Origin: Pardosa pseudoannulata
Taxonomy: Eukaryota; Arthropoda; Arachnida; Araneae; Lycosidae
Assembly (NCBI GenBank): GCA_032207245.1
Contig: CM063503.1
Location: forward strand, 108,860,502-108,924,501
Reading direction: 5' to 3'
DNA length: 64,000 nt
The stretch's first letter is position 1. The number at the start of each line of letters is the position of its first letter. Both the position numbers and the translations under genes were made by a program. Positions 25,473 to 38,885 of this stretch are shown here, one piece after another. The notes beneath the pieces are model-generated. The model was not told the origin of the DNA, searched no databases, and saw nothing but the letters and a program-made list of their open reading frames with translations.

Positions 25473-25487
25473 ATATTGTAAACATTT
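25436..25487. repeat. 52-bp near-perfect palindrome
   Basis: Two 25-nt arms (25436-25460 and 25463-25487) are inverted complements with one mismatch, around a 2-nt centre (GG). It covers the transposase-like NVYNIDETG codons, so the minus strand reads a mirrored NVYNIHETP. Confidence 0.95.
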
Positions 25488-27840
25488 TTCCGCAAATAAT
25501 CTTGGTATTCGAAGAAGAATCGTTTTCCGAATTTAAGAAAAGTTATTTTCGTTATTATTGATAAATTTAAAAATACTCGTTTTTTTTTTTTTTTTTTTTT
25601 TTTTGAGAATATCGAATCATTACTACTATAGGAATAATAATAATAATAAAAAGTATCCACACTGGCCAATTCTTTATGTAAAACATATGTGGACAAACTT
25701 AATTTGACTTGTAATTTTAAAAAATAGACCTAGGATAGTTTTACTCTTCCAAGACAATTTTTCATTGATCTCAGTTAAGGAAATTAACAGATTTCATTTT
25801 TTTTCTGTAAGAAATATCAAAATTTCAGTCTTTTAAGTGATGGATAATGTACTTTTCAAAGATGTATTACACGAATATGTTTATTCATTAACTTATGACT
25901 AATATTGAAAATGCAATAAGCAAATAACTACAAATTCAATCAAAATGTTTCGTGCTTTGAAGAAAAAAATCATTTCTATGGAATAGATTTCTAATTGATT
26001 TACAAATTGTGGTTAATTTTCACATCCTACTTTGTGAAAATAGTCAAGGTAATGTTTTAAAGATGAAGTCTGTGATGAAATAAAATTGTTTGTAGAAGAA
26101 ACCGTAGATACGACTATCCGTATATATGAGTGCTAGATGCCCAGACAATCGATTAACACTCATTGCAGAAATAACAACTCAAGAAGACACTGATGAAAAA
26201 GAAGACTCTTCAATATCTGTATATCATAATGGGACAAACAGTGCTGACAATTAGTAATGAAATACTGGTTATTCTATGATACTTCATTAGATATTCACTG
26301 CTTGTTCCGGAAAACGGAATTATTTATTTAAAACTAATTATTCTATATAAGGATAATAAGAAGGTACAAATGATTAAAGTGATACTGGGAATATAAAAAT
26401 AAATTATATATTATTTTAATTATGACACGTTCATAGACTTAGAATTAAATTATAATATTAAACAAGTGTCTCATTTTATCTCAAATCTTACCCTATCTTT
26501 CGTACTATAATATGTGAGCACTAATTAAAAAAATTATACCAGAGTTGTTTAAAGGAGGAAGAGTGGCAGTTTTAATTTTTTTCACCTTTCCCACAAAAAT
26601 ATCAAAGTTCCGGGACTGTCAAAATAGGATATATTTTAAAATGTATTCAAGGTTTGGTTTGATTTGTATGGAACACTACTATGTACATTTGAGTAAGATG
26701 AGCTGTATTCAAATCGCAGGGTGTGAATTTGAAATAGATATCATCTTTAGTTATACTTTCTAGTATAACTAAACTAGTATAACTCTAGTATAATTTTGAC
26801 TAGTAGCATATCCTGTACTATGGAAGTTTTCCTATTTTATCTTCCAATAATAATTATTATTACTCCTTTTTCAGTGAGAAAAATAACGACGGTTTAAGAA
26901 CTAGGAAATCCTACTACGAACTAGGAATGTCCTTTTAGGTGTCTGTTGATCGTACAAATAAGGGTTAAAAATAATACTGAACATCAATGTGATTAAAAGA
27001 CTTATTGTATTAAAACCCACTAGAAAATTAAAATTAGTTAAACAACAGATTTTTTAACTCAGTAGACCGGTACACACAACATGATACCAGATAATGATAT
27101 ATAATATATTAAAAAAATATTATAAGAAGTGATTATTTTACTTCTTCAAAACATAATATCGAACATATCAAGCTATTTTTGAGTAAGACTTTGGAAAGAA
27201 ATTTTGATTCTCAACTTTAAAACTAGGAAGGATTATTTTCATATTATTTACTTGCATGTTATCGCTGAACTCTTATTCCAATTTGTCTGCGATTGTCAGA
27301 ACAGTATTTTTGTCTGTTATACTTTAAATTCTCATAATCCTTACTCCAATTTCTTATTTGAATTTTTGTGCTGATTTCACTTGAAAGGAGAGAGAAACTT
27401 ATGCGATAACAAAGAACTTTACCTTATTTCTTCTGTATTTTTGTGATAGTGTTACGATTTTTTATTTGGGCGCAATCCAAAACTAGAATCTTGCAAGAAA
27501 AAAAAAGGACTTGAAAATTTCCGGCTGTTGTTGGAAACATTTATTTAACTACATAAAGTAAAGCTGAAATTATTCGAGGACATGTCAAAGACTAACAGAT
27601 TTACTACAAGAGATTATATTTTCATTGATGAAATTTTTTATGAGACAAATGTACAGTTAATAATATGCAAAAAACATGTATGTATACGCATATAAACATA
27701 CACATACATATATATTATAATGAATGTTGGATTATTAACTCTATACACAACTAATATCGTACTACTAAAAATTGTTTAATATATACAGCTCTGTCTATAT
27801 GTTATGTATATTTAAAAATGATCAGTATGCGTTTTCTCCA
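25488..27840. other. AT-rich, mostly featureless; poly-T run
   Basis: A T run of about 24 occurs at 25580-25603. An 84-codon minus frame (25442-25696) crosses the palindrome and the poly-T. Small AGTATAACTA-type direct repeats occur around 26750-26810. Nothing else recognised. Confidence 0.45.
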
Positions 27841-28320
27841 TATATGAGAACTGGAGAAGGAGGGTTCTAAATATAGAATGTCGTCGTTCAATAACGAAGA
27901 GAACAAAGCTAGATTGCAAATTTTAGAGCAGCTGACTCCTGTTCTTTTTCACCTTCCGGTCAGGGACTTTTGACCCAGTCTCTCCGAGCAAAACCTCTCT
28001 CCAAAAAAATCTTAAAATCCCGTCTGAACCATCTCCGGCCCCTGTCCAGAAAATACCCACTCAAAGGGGATTAGCCAAACCCGGACATAAAGGCGGAAGC
28101 TGACAAAATCTTCTGTCACTTCTTTCTGTCACTGGCTCGGTAATGGAGTCGGCAATGAACAGTCCCTCGACGGGTCCCTTTCCCAGTTGTCGGTATCGAG
28201 CAGTCTTGTGTCAAAAATTCCAAAATTACTTGAAGAACGCTGCCATAGAAATTTTACAGACGCTAAGTTTGGAAACTACGACTTGACGAATTTGGTTATG
28301 CCAAGTCATTTGTAGCTATC
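27841..28320. other. GC-richer block, unidentified, likely old TE or exon remnant
   Basis: About 480 bp with composition unlike its neighbours (CpGs, C-rich runs) and no frame longer than about 50 codons. Adjacent to the TA array and family A copy 3. No repeat copy in the window, so identity is unknown. Confidence 0.3.
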
Positions 28321-28407
28321 CATTATACTATATGTACCCAATGCACATTGATAAGAGATTTCCTTGACACATTTTCAATAGCTTTACAGCAATATGATGA
28401 GTCATTA

Positions 28408-28409
<2 letters not shown>

Positions 28410-28497
<88 letters not shown>

Positions 28498-28511
28498 TTG
28501 TGTGTGTGTGT
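28410..28511. repeat. (TA)n then (TG)n microsatellite
   Basis: TA to about 28492, ATATTTG, then TG repeats running into the TGTAAGG end of family A copy 3. Confidence 0.97.
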
Positions 28512-28993
28512 AAGGAAAAGTAAACTAGATCGGGAAATTAATGTAGGTATTTTATACAAAACCCCATAGACTGCCCTAGAACATTCTCAGGGGTTTTCAT
28601 ACCTTAATTCAAGGAGAAATATTCCCGCGTACTTTAACTTTCCGCTTTTTAACCCCTAACCTAAATTCACATCTGAAGCTACAGTTTACGCCCTTAGAGA
28701 AATTGTCTAGTCAATTATAATTCTGCATTGCCCCAGTGGATAATTTAGGAAATTTCCAAACAAAAGGGAAATGCATGCTATCGATGGCAGAGATTTTGAC
28801 TGAGATGTTGACCCATGTGTTAAGGGCCTTTTACTTATATCTTCATGTTAACTGACCCTTCAGTTTGTCCTGTCCCTATAATGATGTAGGAACCGTTCTC
28901 TGACGTTCTTTTAACAAAAGTCTTTAACCAAAAAAGGTGTCATTTTTATGGGCCTTGACTGCAACCACCCATTGTGAAGTCCATCTTATTACA
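28509..28993 (+). mobile_element. Family A repeat copy 3, solo-LTR-like, with 63-bp insert
   Basis: Best-preserved ends: TGTAAGG at 28509 and TTACA at 28993, giving TG...CA termini as in LTRs. It matches the reverse complement of 1221-1645 throughout, for example ATTCTCAGGGGTTTTCA, AACCCCTAACCTAAATT and GGTGTCATTTTTATGG. A 63-bp stretch at 28520-28582 is absent from copies 1 and 2. The poly(A)-like site reads AACAAA here versus AATAAA in copy 1. TA/TG repeats flank the left end; C8 plus TA flank the right. Confidence 0.65.
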
Positions 28994-28999
28994 CCCCCC

Positions 29000-29076
<77 letters not shown>

Positions 29077-29084
29077 CGGGGGGG
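28994..29084. repeat. C8-(TA)n-G7 array
   Basis: C8 at 28994-29001, TA to about 29073, AATC, then G7 at 29078-29084. The array is bracketed by complementary homopolymers. Confidence 0.95.
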
Positions 29085-29460
29085 ACAAACCGGCCCGAAA
29101 TTTATTCGGGAATAATCATTTTAAATTGCCTTTATTATTTCTCTCAGCCCGGTCATACTGGGCGTAAAAGAGTCCTGCTAAATATCTGTCCTGAAGAAAT
29201 ACATCAGTCGTCGTGGTTGAACATAATTTTTATTTCACCTTATCAAAACAGGACAAAGTCCAGAGGCATCTGAACTGGACGGTGTAAGAGCACTCTCTAA
29301 CGCTAACCTTTGGTGAAAGAGGACCAAATACCACGTGGGAAAATGCTAAACCAACAGTTAATTGCTTAAAGAGAGTACTTTTGATTAGAGACATCTGCCA
29401 AAGTGTGGGGTTATAGATGACTATTATTGCTGACCGCTACAGATTTTTACCTGGGAGAGT
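29085..29460 (-). other. GC-richer segment abutting TA array, possible TE
   Basis: Starts right after the G7 tract. A hairpin CCCGAA / TTCGGG lies at 29094-29110. On the minus strand AATAAA-type signals occur near 29120-29140 and 29228-29236. Its boundaries look like those of families A and B, but it is single-copy here and not coding. Confidence 0.3.
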
Positions 29461-29663
29461 TATTACTTACTAATTAAAATACCAGCTATATCAGTTTTTG
29501 CTTTGTGAATCAAAGAATTTCGGAATTCGACTGCTGGAATGAAACTTTCTCGTTCAAATTGGATGGCTGTGAAAATAGGATTAATATTAAAAGGGGAAAT
29601 TAAGATTAAGAATGATGAAAATTGATACTTTTGAATAGACTTTCGGGGCTTAGATAATGATAT

Positions 29664-29667
<4 letters not shown>

Positions 29668-29735
<68 letters not shown>

Positions 29736-29748
29736 CACACACACACAC

Positions 29749-29837
<89 letters not shown>
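29668..29837. repeat. Dyad-symmetric (CA)n(TA)n...(TA)n(TG)n array
   Basis: CA (29668-29697), TA, CGCACACACACACACA, TA, TG (29818-29837). The ends are mutually complementary, so the array can fold on itself. Confidence 0.96.
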
Positions 29838-30405
29838 AATTCATATTCCTATATTACCCGCAAGCTGTTAAAAATTTACTAAATTATCTTCTTTCAGTTA
29901 TTCAAGTATATCCTATTGAAAAAGCAAATAATATGAGACACAGGGTATTTATGAAATTTGCTAATTAATTTACATAGTAATTTCAAAAATTTCTGTGAAG
30001 TTGTCTTTTTTTCAAAGTTAAATTTTTTAAGATATTGTGTAATGTTAGAAAAAAATCTATCTTTCCTTGCTTTTCTTTTACCATCGCTTTCACTAAGAAT
30101 TTTTTGCATTTCGTAGTGTCATAAGATTTCTTCCATATTTTTACATTTTTTATGCTTCCTTTTTTATGGAAGAGACATAAAAATTATTCTAATAAAATCG
30201 TAGCTGAGCTAAAATACTTGTCAGATGTATGAGTAATAGAAGATATTGAAAACTATTTAAATTATTCTTTTGATGTGACTATACTACTTTCTAGAAGATA
30301 AAATTAGGTTTGAATAAATTTGAATTCAAAGTTTTATTCGTGGTTTATACACTCGCAAATTTGAGAATGCATTTTGTTATAAAGATATTTATTATTTGCA
30401 ATTCT
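29838..30405. other. AT-rich stretch, no feature seen
   Basis: Nothing recognised; a 71-codon minus frame (29894-30109) is Lys/Phe-rich chance sequence. Confidence 0.5.
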
Positions 30406-30409
30406 TTTA

Positions 30410-30600
30410 GCGCTTTTATACTGGTATATATATATTTTATCTTTCGATTTATTTTGAAATCCCAATCTACTGAGAATAAGAATATATATTGGGAAATGAA
30501 ACGATAACACTCCAAACAAATATCTATGCTGCTATCCTTCATAGGTTTTATTATTATTATCTTTGTTGATCTAACATTATTTTTAGTGACTCAGACCTAA
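30410..30600 (+). repeat. Diverged interspersed repeat (family D), copy 1 left part
   Basis: Aligns with 33535-33690. Paired blocks are GAAATGAAACGATAACACTC / GAAATGAAGTAATAACACCC, CCAAACAAATATCTA / CCAAACAAACATCTA and ATCTTTGTTGATCTAACATT / ATTATTGTTGACCTAACCTT. About 70% alike. Confidence 0.6.
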
Positions 30601-31344
30601 ATGTTGTTAAGTCGAGAAAAATTTAATAAAATTAAACTCTTATCTTTTATTATTTTTCTAATTTTTGGGCTCAGTTAAAATTTTGATAATGAGCATTTAT
30701 TATAGTTATTGTTTAAGAAAAGAGTAATATTTTTAATGACTAAAAATAGTCTTATTTATACTATTTAAATTTGCAAAATTCAGAAAATATTGAGCCCTTT
30801 CCTGTGGAATATATTTGAGAAAATTCTCTTTAATTTTGTTAGTTATCATCAAAATGTTAGAAATAAATAATTTTAAAAAAAGAACAAAATTTTAAATAAA
30901 ATAACAGCTATTTTCATTTTTTCACATATATGGGAAAAGTTAATGGATTACAGTAATTTTTGCTTGAATTACAGCGAAATAAATCAAATGACGTAATTTT
31001 CTGGATAAATATAATAAACTTATATAACAATATTATTTTACATATCAACTGTCAAGACTTTCCATGTCTCTCAGATTCATTTGAATTTCCCAAATCCTTT
31101 AAAGTTTCACAGAAATAGCGACAAATATCATGAGACCCTCGAACTTTTCGTGGGAAATACTTATATCTATTAGGAAATTTGCAAATTAAATATTATGCAT
31201 CGGACAAACCTATTGCGGGCTTCACTAAATTGAAACACTGTTTTTTCTCTTGCTCAAACTCAGGTCGCTCATTTCAAAATTAGCACATTTGCTTCACCCG
31301 GACTCACCAAGAGGGTAAAAAACAGAATTATTGGCATTGTTTTC
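30601..31344. other. AT-rich sequence splitting family D copy 1
   Basis: Sequence not found in copy 2, lying between the two parts of copy 1. No inverted ends or target duplication seen. Confidence 0.4.
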
Positions 31345-31432
31345 TGAGGGACTCGTATTTTTCTTAGTTTTTTGCCGGAGAGTTACCTATTTTACAGTTA
31401 CTATCGGTGGTATAAACTATGCTCCACAAACG
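31345..31432 (+). repeat. Family D copy 1, right part
   Basis: Aligns with 33690-33780: TTTTTCTTAGTTTTTTGCC / TTTTGCTTAGCTTCTTGCA, GAGTTAC, AGTTACTATCGGTGGTATAAA / AGTTACTACCGCTGGCATAAA. Confidence 0.55.
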
Positions 31433-33281
31433 TTGTGTGGCGACATCTTGCGATCTCGGATTTAGAGCGGCACATTTTCGCTGCAGAATAATAAATAACT
31501 TTTCAGTGATTTAAAATACTTTGGGACATTGCACATGGTTAGAAAAATAACTTAAGATTTCTGGATAGTCAACTAAAATGTTTCCATGGCCTATTTATAT
31601 GGACAAAGATTTTCAATAGTTGTTCTAAGTGATTAATTACAAGCCATCGTGTTTAAATGGCCTTGATCATGAACGTCCGAACATAAAACTGAAGCACTTT
31701 CTAATGAAAACTGGATATAGAATATATATATATATATATTCATCAAAGCAGACTGAAAAATCTCAATTTGTAATTTACATTTTTTTAATGTTTGAGGAAA
31801 TACATGCGTGTATGTATGTACATACATGTATTATAAATACTGATTAAATGAACGTTTTAATAATAAACAGCAATTTTTTAAATTTTTATTTAATTGATAA
31901 CACTAAAATTCTGTTTTATTTCTGTTAATGTATCATTTACAGCTTTATATATATGTAGCTTAAATGAAAATAAATTTATAACTAGAATTGTATATAGAAC
32001 TATTTAAATGTATGCATTCATGAAAAAGAAACATATACATAAATCTTTAATTTCCGTATCTGCTTGCTTTTACTTGTGGTGTGCCTCTAAGTTGTTTGGG
32101 AAACACTAGTGTATCGTAGAATGCAAAAGGTTACTGAACACTGATATAGACCAGTAATACGTCTTTGAGACATGTACAGGGTTCGGAAAGTCTTCAATTT
32201 TGAGAGGCCACTTCGTATGATGCACAGAGGCTACGGGTCACATTCATTTCAATTAGAAATTTTCGAAAAGTGTAAACATTACACATATGATTATTTATAA
32301 AGTATGTATCCATAACATGCAAAATAAGAATAACAGTGTAATAATAAATATATATAATTATTTTACTGGTTAACAGACACAATTATTTAAAATATACACG
32401 TTATTTTGTTTAATACATATTAAAATATACATAGTATTTTGCTTCAAAATCTTCTTCAAAATAAATAGGAAAACATTTACAAACTGCTTGAAGTTTGTCT
32501 GTATTCCTTACGATTGTTTCAATTCCTTTTAACAGTCTAATCGTGTGAAACCAGCAATATTAAATGATACGCCTGTGTTTAATAGAGCATTTAATTATTT
32601 GTTAAATTAAATTTTACCCTCAATTTATTCTTTAAGCAAATACATTCAAAACAAATTTTCATTGGCAAATATATGTCATGCCTTTACAAGAAAATAAACG
32701 AATAGCAAAATATACATATATTCTCGAGGTTTCATTTCTGCACGGAAAGAACATTCTTTCATCCTTCTACGGTATGATAGATATAAATTATTGAAAAGAT
32801 AATGTATTAAGTGATCAAACTCATGTTTCAATTTCAGCTTAAATCTAAAATACTTATTAAATGCGTGTAATATGTATATATATGTAATATATAAAAAAAA
32901 TACACTTAAAATATCTATTTAACATTCTCATTTACCCTTTCATAGCTATTTTCCCAGCAGTATAATATCATATTTAAAGAAGTGCTTTGTGCTTAAATTC
33001 TTTCGCACCAATCTCCCTAAGCTAAGTAGGGTGAAATTTGCAGTAGAAGTGTAATTTCGTCGTCATTCAATGATGATCTCTCATCTTATAGAGGTATTCA
33101 TTCGTTAGTATTAAATAAATTTAGTTTCTACTTTGGACTTGCTTGTTTTTAATGGAATGAAGAGATTACAAATAACGATGGACTTTACTTAGGGTCTTCT
33201 CATTGCCTAGTATGCTCGGGCAATTAAAAATAATAGGGCTTAATTCATAAGTATTGGCGAGTATAATTCCCACGTTAGACA

Positions 33282-33284
<3 letters not shown>
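31433..33284. other. AT-rich stretch, no feature seen
   Basis: Frames of 62-72 codons at 31629-31847 and 32194-32382 carry no motif. A short (TA)n lies at about 31722-31739. Confidence 0.5.
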
Positions 33285-33367
<83 letters not shown>

Positions 33368-33387
33368 CGAGAGAGAGAGAGAGAGAT
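33285..33387. repeat. (TA)n followed by (GA)n
   Basis: TA with one phase break near 33321, then GAGAGA at about 33369-33387. Confidence 0.96.
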
Positions 33388-33534
33388 AAAGATAGCTACC
33401 GTTAGATCTTTCTATTCTAAAATAACATATAAGTTCATAAACATTTCACCAAAAGTACTCCATATTTTTTTCTCGGGATGCTCTGCGTGCCTTTAAGCTA
33501 CTCGTAAAATATGAGAAATTGATTCTCCATAGAT

Positions 33535-33790
33535 CTTGTATACAAGTGTATATATCTTCACTTTCATTTTATTGCTAAACTGCGATCCAGAGAGACGAAG
33601 TAAAAAGGTTTTGAAATGAAGTAATAACACCCCAAACAAACATCTACCATGATAGATTTTTTTACTATCATTATTGTTGACCTAACCTTTATATTTTGCT
33701 TAGCTTCTTGCAAAAGAGTTACACCTACGTTTTAAGTTACTACCGCTGGCATAAAGCCAGTAATGCCTCCGGCAAAAGCAGTTTTCTCGT
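33535..33790 (+). repeat. Family D repeat, copy 2 (continuous)
   Basis: Continuous copy that joins the two parts of copy 1 (30410-30600 and 31345-31432). Confidence 0.6.
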
Positions 33791-35342
33791 CTTTTATGTT
33801 CTCAATGAATGATTCTGTTCACTTGGTTGAAAAGTGGCCATTATCTCTTTATCGCGCATGAAACCTTGACCTATGAGTCAAAAACATTTCTAAATACTAC
33901 GAGCGCCAGACCCACAATGGGCATATAATTGAAGTCATAAAGATAACAATGAAATCTCATGAGGGCTGAATTGTCGTGTGTTTGGAGATGATGACATACG
34001 TCATTTTAGAAGCTGCGATTTACTATTTACAGCGTTTGACTCTGAACAAGAAATTTATCTGGAAATTGATTTGTTAGCAAGGTGTTTATTTAACCTTTTG
34101 AGGTTATTTAATGTTCTATTTAGAATTATATAAAAATGTCATTGGAGCTGTATTTTTATTTTTCTAGTTACTACTCATCTACATTTTGTGTATCGCTAAG
34201 CATAATATACCGTGCGGAATTGAAAAAAAAATTAAACTTACTAAAATTGATATGATAATTTAATGTATGATCAATATACGTCGAGTTAAATGCTGTGTTT
34301 ACTATTTACAGAAAACATCATGATCATACTTTATCTAAAAATATGATACTTTATCTAAAAATTCATTTGTTAGAAAGTTGGTTTTATTTGTAGATTCTAA
34401 TTATATTTCTAACCTTAATTAGAGAAAACTTCTACTATTGGAGTGTTTTTTATCTCTCTAATATCATTTTGTACAGAGTGGAAAGAAAATATTATTTTAT
34501 TAATTGTTATAATTTAATTCTTGACTATTACAATAAAACTTTTTCGAATAATGAAGTATTTTACTATTAGATTGTAACATATTCTGAACTGTTTGAGTAG
34601 TCCTTTTCTTATAAATTAATAAATTACTCTACCTGTTTTGACAGCAATAATTCGAGATTTAAGCTTAACTGAACCATGCAGAATTTAGATGAAATATGAC
34701 AAGCTGAACAAATGTTTTGTCATATTTCATTTAATTATACCTATAAACACTACCATTTACTTCGGCTCAAGCTATCAATATGTCTGGAATTAATTCAACA
34801 GGCTTATTTGTGACATTTATTATATTAATTAGCGTAATTCAATTGTTTTAAATTCTATCATTTGGGGGTTCTTTTTTACTAGTATAATGCTTGATGTTTA
34901 AGGAGTATAAATATGTTGTTGGCATTAAGTCATTATTAATTATGCCAGTTTTCTTGTTAAAATTAGAATGCAGTTCGTAAATATTACACTTTTGCAATGA
35001 TTTTCTACTTTGAATATAATGTTTTCCTTCAAAAGGATTTATCCTTTTACTTACAATAATTAAAATTATGTATAATTATAACCGAATAATTAATGTGAAA
35101 TGAAGTAAGCAAACAGCGGGGAATAGAATTACATTTGTAAAATAAAAAAAATAATATTTTAAAAATACATTTCTAATCCATCAAGCTAGCTCATACCTGA
35201 TACCTTTCGAACACAAATCATGCGAATTCTAGGATTCGATTTCCAGACTTAATATATGAACGCATCCAAAGTAGTATTTATACGGGAAATCCTCAACTGA
35301 TTAACCTTGAGTATTAAAAAAAATATAACACGATCACCAGTG
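33791..35342. other. AT-rich stretch, no feature seen
   Basis: A GC-richer opening (to about 34080) has no coding frame. Local direct repeats such as ATACTTTATCTAAAAAT occur near 34326-34362. Confidence 0.45.
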
Positions 35343-36862
<1,520 letters not shown>

Positions 36863-38036
36863 TTTAATACGGGAAGTAAAATAAACCAGTAGTAAATTTC
36901 TGTAACTTAGAAAAAGCAGATAATTAGGCTTTGAAGATATTCTGGGCTGAATCCAAACAAATCTAGAAATGTTTAACTCACAGTATACCTGCACTGTCAC
37001 CAAATTGTCCTGTATTAAACCATATTACAGTACGTCGCACTTACTTGGCAAATATCAAGTCTACACAAATTTAATGGATTTCGTATCGATAATCGTATCG
37101 TAAATCTTCACTCCTAAAGAACTTCAATTATAATTCCGTAGCGCATAAGCGATTTGTTATAAGCATAATTAGACGGTACTTTTTCTTTGGGAAGTCATTA
37201 GCTAACGAACTATCATGGATTATATTACTAAATACGTGTTGAATGAATAAATTATATATCTTTGAGTCTCATTAATTGCACATTGTATTATAAATGGAAT
37301 ATGAGAATTTTCATAGGGTCATAACAATGATAGCAATATATTAACAAAATCTCAGAGAGATAGATTACATGCATAACAATGTACTGTATATAAATAATAA
37401 TATACACCATTTAATTTTGTAGTATATAATAGCCATAAAGTTCAAAATTTCTGCAGCTATAATAATTTGTAGGCAAATATTTAAGTCAATATGCTATAAT
37501 TTTTTATACCTATATTATCTCTTTCTCTCTTTTTTTTTATCATGACACGTCATCAAACTTACCGTTTGGACATTTTCATCAATATTTGAAGTAGATTTCG
37601 TTTCTTAAATTATCCATATTTTTTGCGTATAGCATAAATACTGCCATCTGGCTGAGACACACAACGGTAATACTCAGTATAATAACTGTCTTATTATACA
37701 GATATTTAGTGTTAAATAGAAATTTTTCGATTACAATACATCCTTCACTCCGTGCCAGGAAGTAAAAAACAGAAGAAAATTCAAAATTTTCTCTGCAAAT
37801 GGTTTTATATTTTTTTTTCCTAAAAACGAACTTTAATAGCATTATTTTCATCATTTAAATACTATTGTTAAAACTGCGATAAAATACGTTTTTCTTCTTT
37901 GGGGGAAGAGGGATAGAGTTAATGAACGTTATAATGAGATTTTATGTTACACATAGAATGGATAAAGAGGATGTATATACCATTTTAAGGCTAACCATTT
38001 TGGAGCTATGTGTGATGGCATTAATATATATTGCAT
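36863..38036. other. AT-rich spacer between paralogous blocks
   Basis: Contains the minus-strand candidate frame at 37579-37854 (listed separately); otherwise nothing recognised. Confidence 0.45.
37563..37854 (-). CDS. Candidate exon/ORF with one membrane segment (unconfirmed)
   Basis: 91-codon minus frame, the longest here that is neither microsatellite nor tandem repeat. After about 50 Lys/Phe-rich residues it has a hydrophobic run, TVIILSITVVCLSQMAVFML, then YAKNMDNLRNE. This is the layout of a type II signal anchor. The frame stops at 37579. A consensus donor (GTAAGT, seen as ACTTAC at 37557-37562 on the plus strand) lies 16 bases past the stop. An exon would therefore need a different frame or a small indel to read through. 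I do not recognise a family. It could be a decayed first exon of a single-pass membrane protein, or chance in AT-rich DNA. No promoter or acceptor was established. Confidence 0.2.
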
Positions 38037-38234
38037 TGAAATTTTTCGTTATATAAAATACAGACAGCAGTCAAAAAGGTAGGTTCACAAGTAGTCGTTA
38101 TAATAGTCTTAAATACAAATTTTCAACATTTTACGTCTATTCTTTTTCGATTTATGTTTCATGGAGTTATAAACATTAGTTGAAATTTTTTGTTATGTAG
38201 AGAGTAGATTGCGATCAAAATGTTATATTCATAA

Positions 38235-38885
38235 CTAAAAAATATACAAAAATAATAAGTAAAAAAGTAAAAAGTAAAAAATAAAAAGTAAACAAGTAAA
38301 AAATAAAAAATAAAAAATAAAAAATAAAAAATAAAAAAATAAAAAAAGTAAAAAAGTAAAAAGAAAAAAATAAAAAATAAAAAACAGAAAAGTAAAAAAG
38401 TAAAAAATAAAAAGTAAAAAATAAAAAGTAAAAAGTAAAAAGTAAAAAGTAAAAAAGTAAAAAGTAAAAAGTAAAAAATAAAAAATAAAAAAGGTAAAAA
38501 TAAAGAAGTAAAAAGTAAAAAATAAAAAGTAAAAAGTAAAAAATAAAAAAGTAAAAAATAAAAAATAAAAAAAGTAGAAAATAAAAAAGTAAAGAATAAA
38601 AAAATAAAAAAAGTCAAAAAGTAAAAGGAAAAAAATAAAAAATAAAAAAGTAAAAAGTAAAAAAGTAAAAAATAAAACAGTAAAATTAAAACAGTAAAAA
38701 ATAAAAAGTAAACAATAAAAAGTAAAAAAGTAAAAAATAAAAAAGTAAAAAATAAAAAAGTAAAAAATAAAAAAGTAAAATAAAAAAACTAAAAAATAAA
38801 AAGTAAAAAATAAAAAGTAAAAAATAAAAAATAAATATAAAAATAAAAAGTAAAAAAGTAAAAAAAAGTAAAAAAGTAATAAGTA
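38235..38885. repeat. Expanded (TAAAAAG/TAAAAA)n purine-rich array
   Basis: About 650 bp of A-runs of 3-7 separated by GT or T, inside block P copy 2. Copy 1 has only about 130 bp of it (35582-35710). Phe/Leu-rich minus frames of 152 and 217 codons are artefacts. Confidence 0.97.

Noticed and set aside
26126..26254. 42-codon frame with an acidic tail as transposase C-terminus
   Set aside because: Position would fit a decayed transposase starting near 25.4 kb, but no family motif is visible and the frame is short.
35180..35250. Degenerate tRNA-like head (GGATTCGATTTCC)
   Set aside because: Box B is imperfect, no convincing box A at the right distance, and no SINE body follows.
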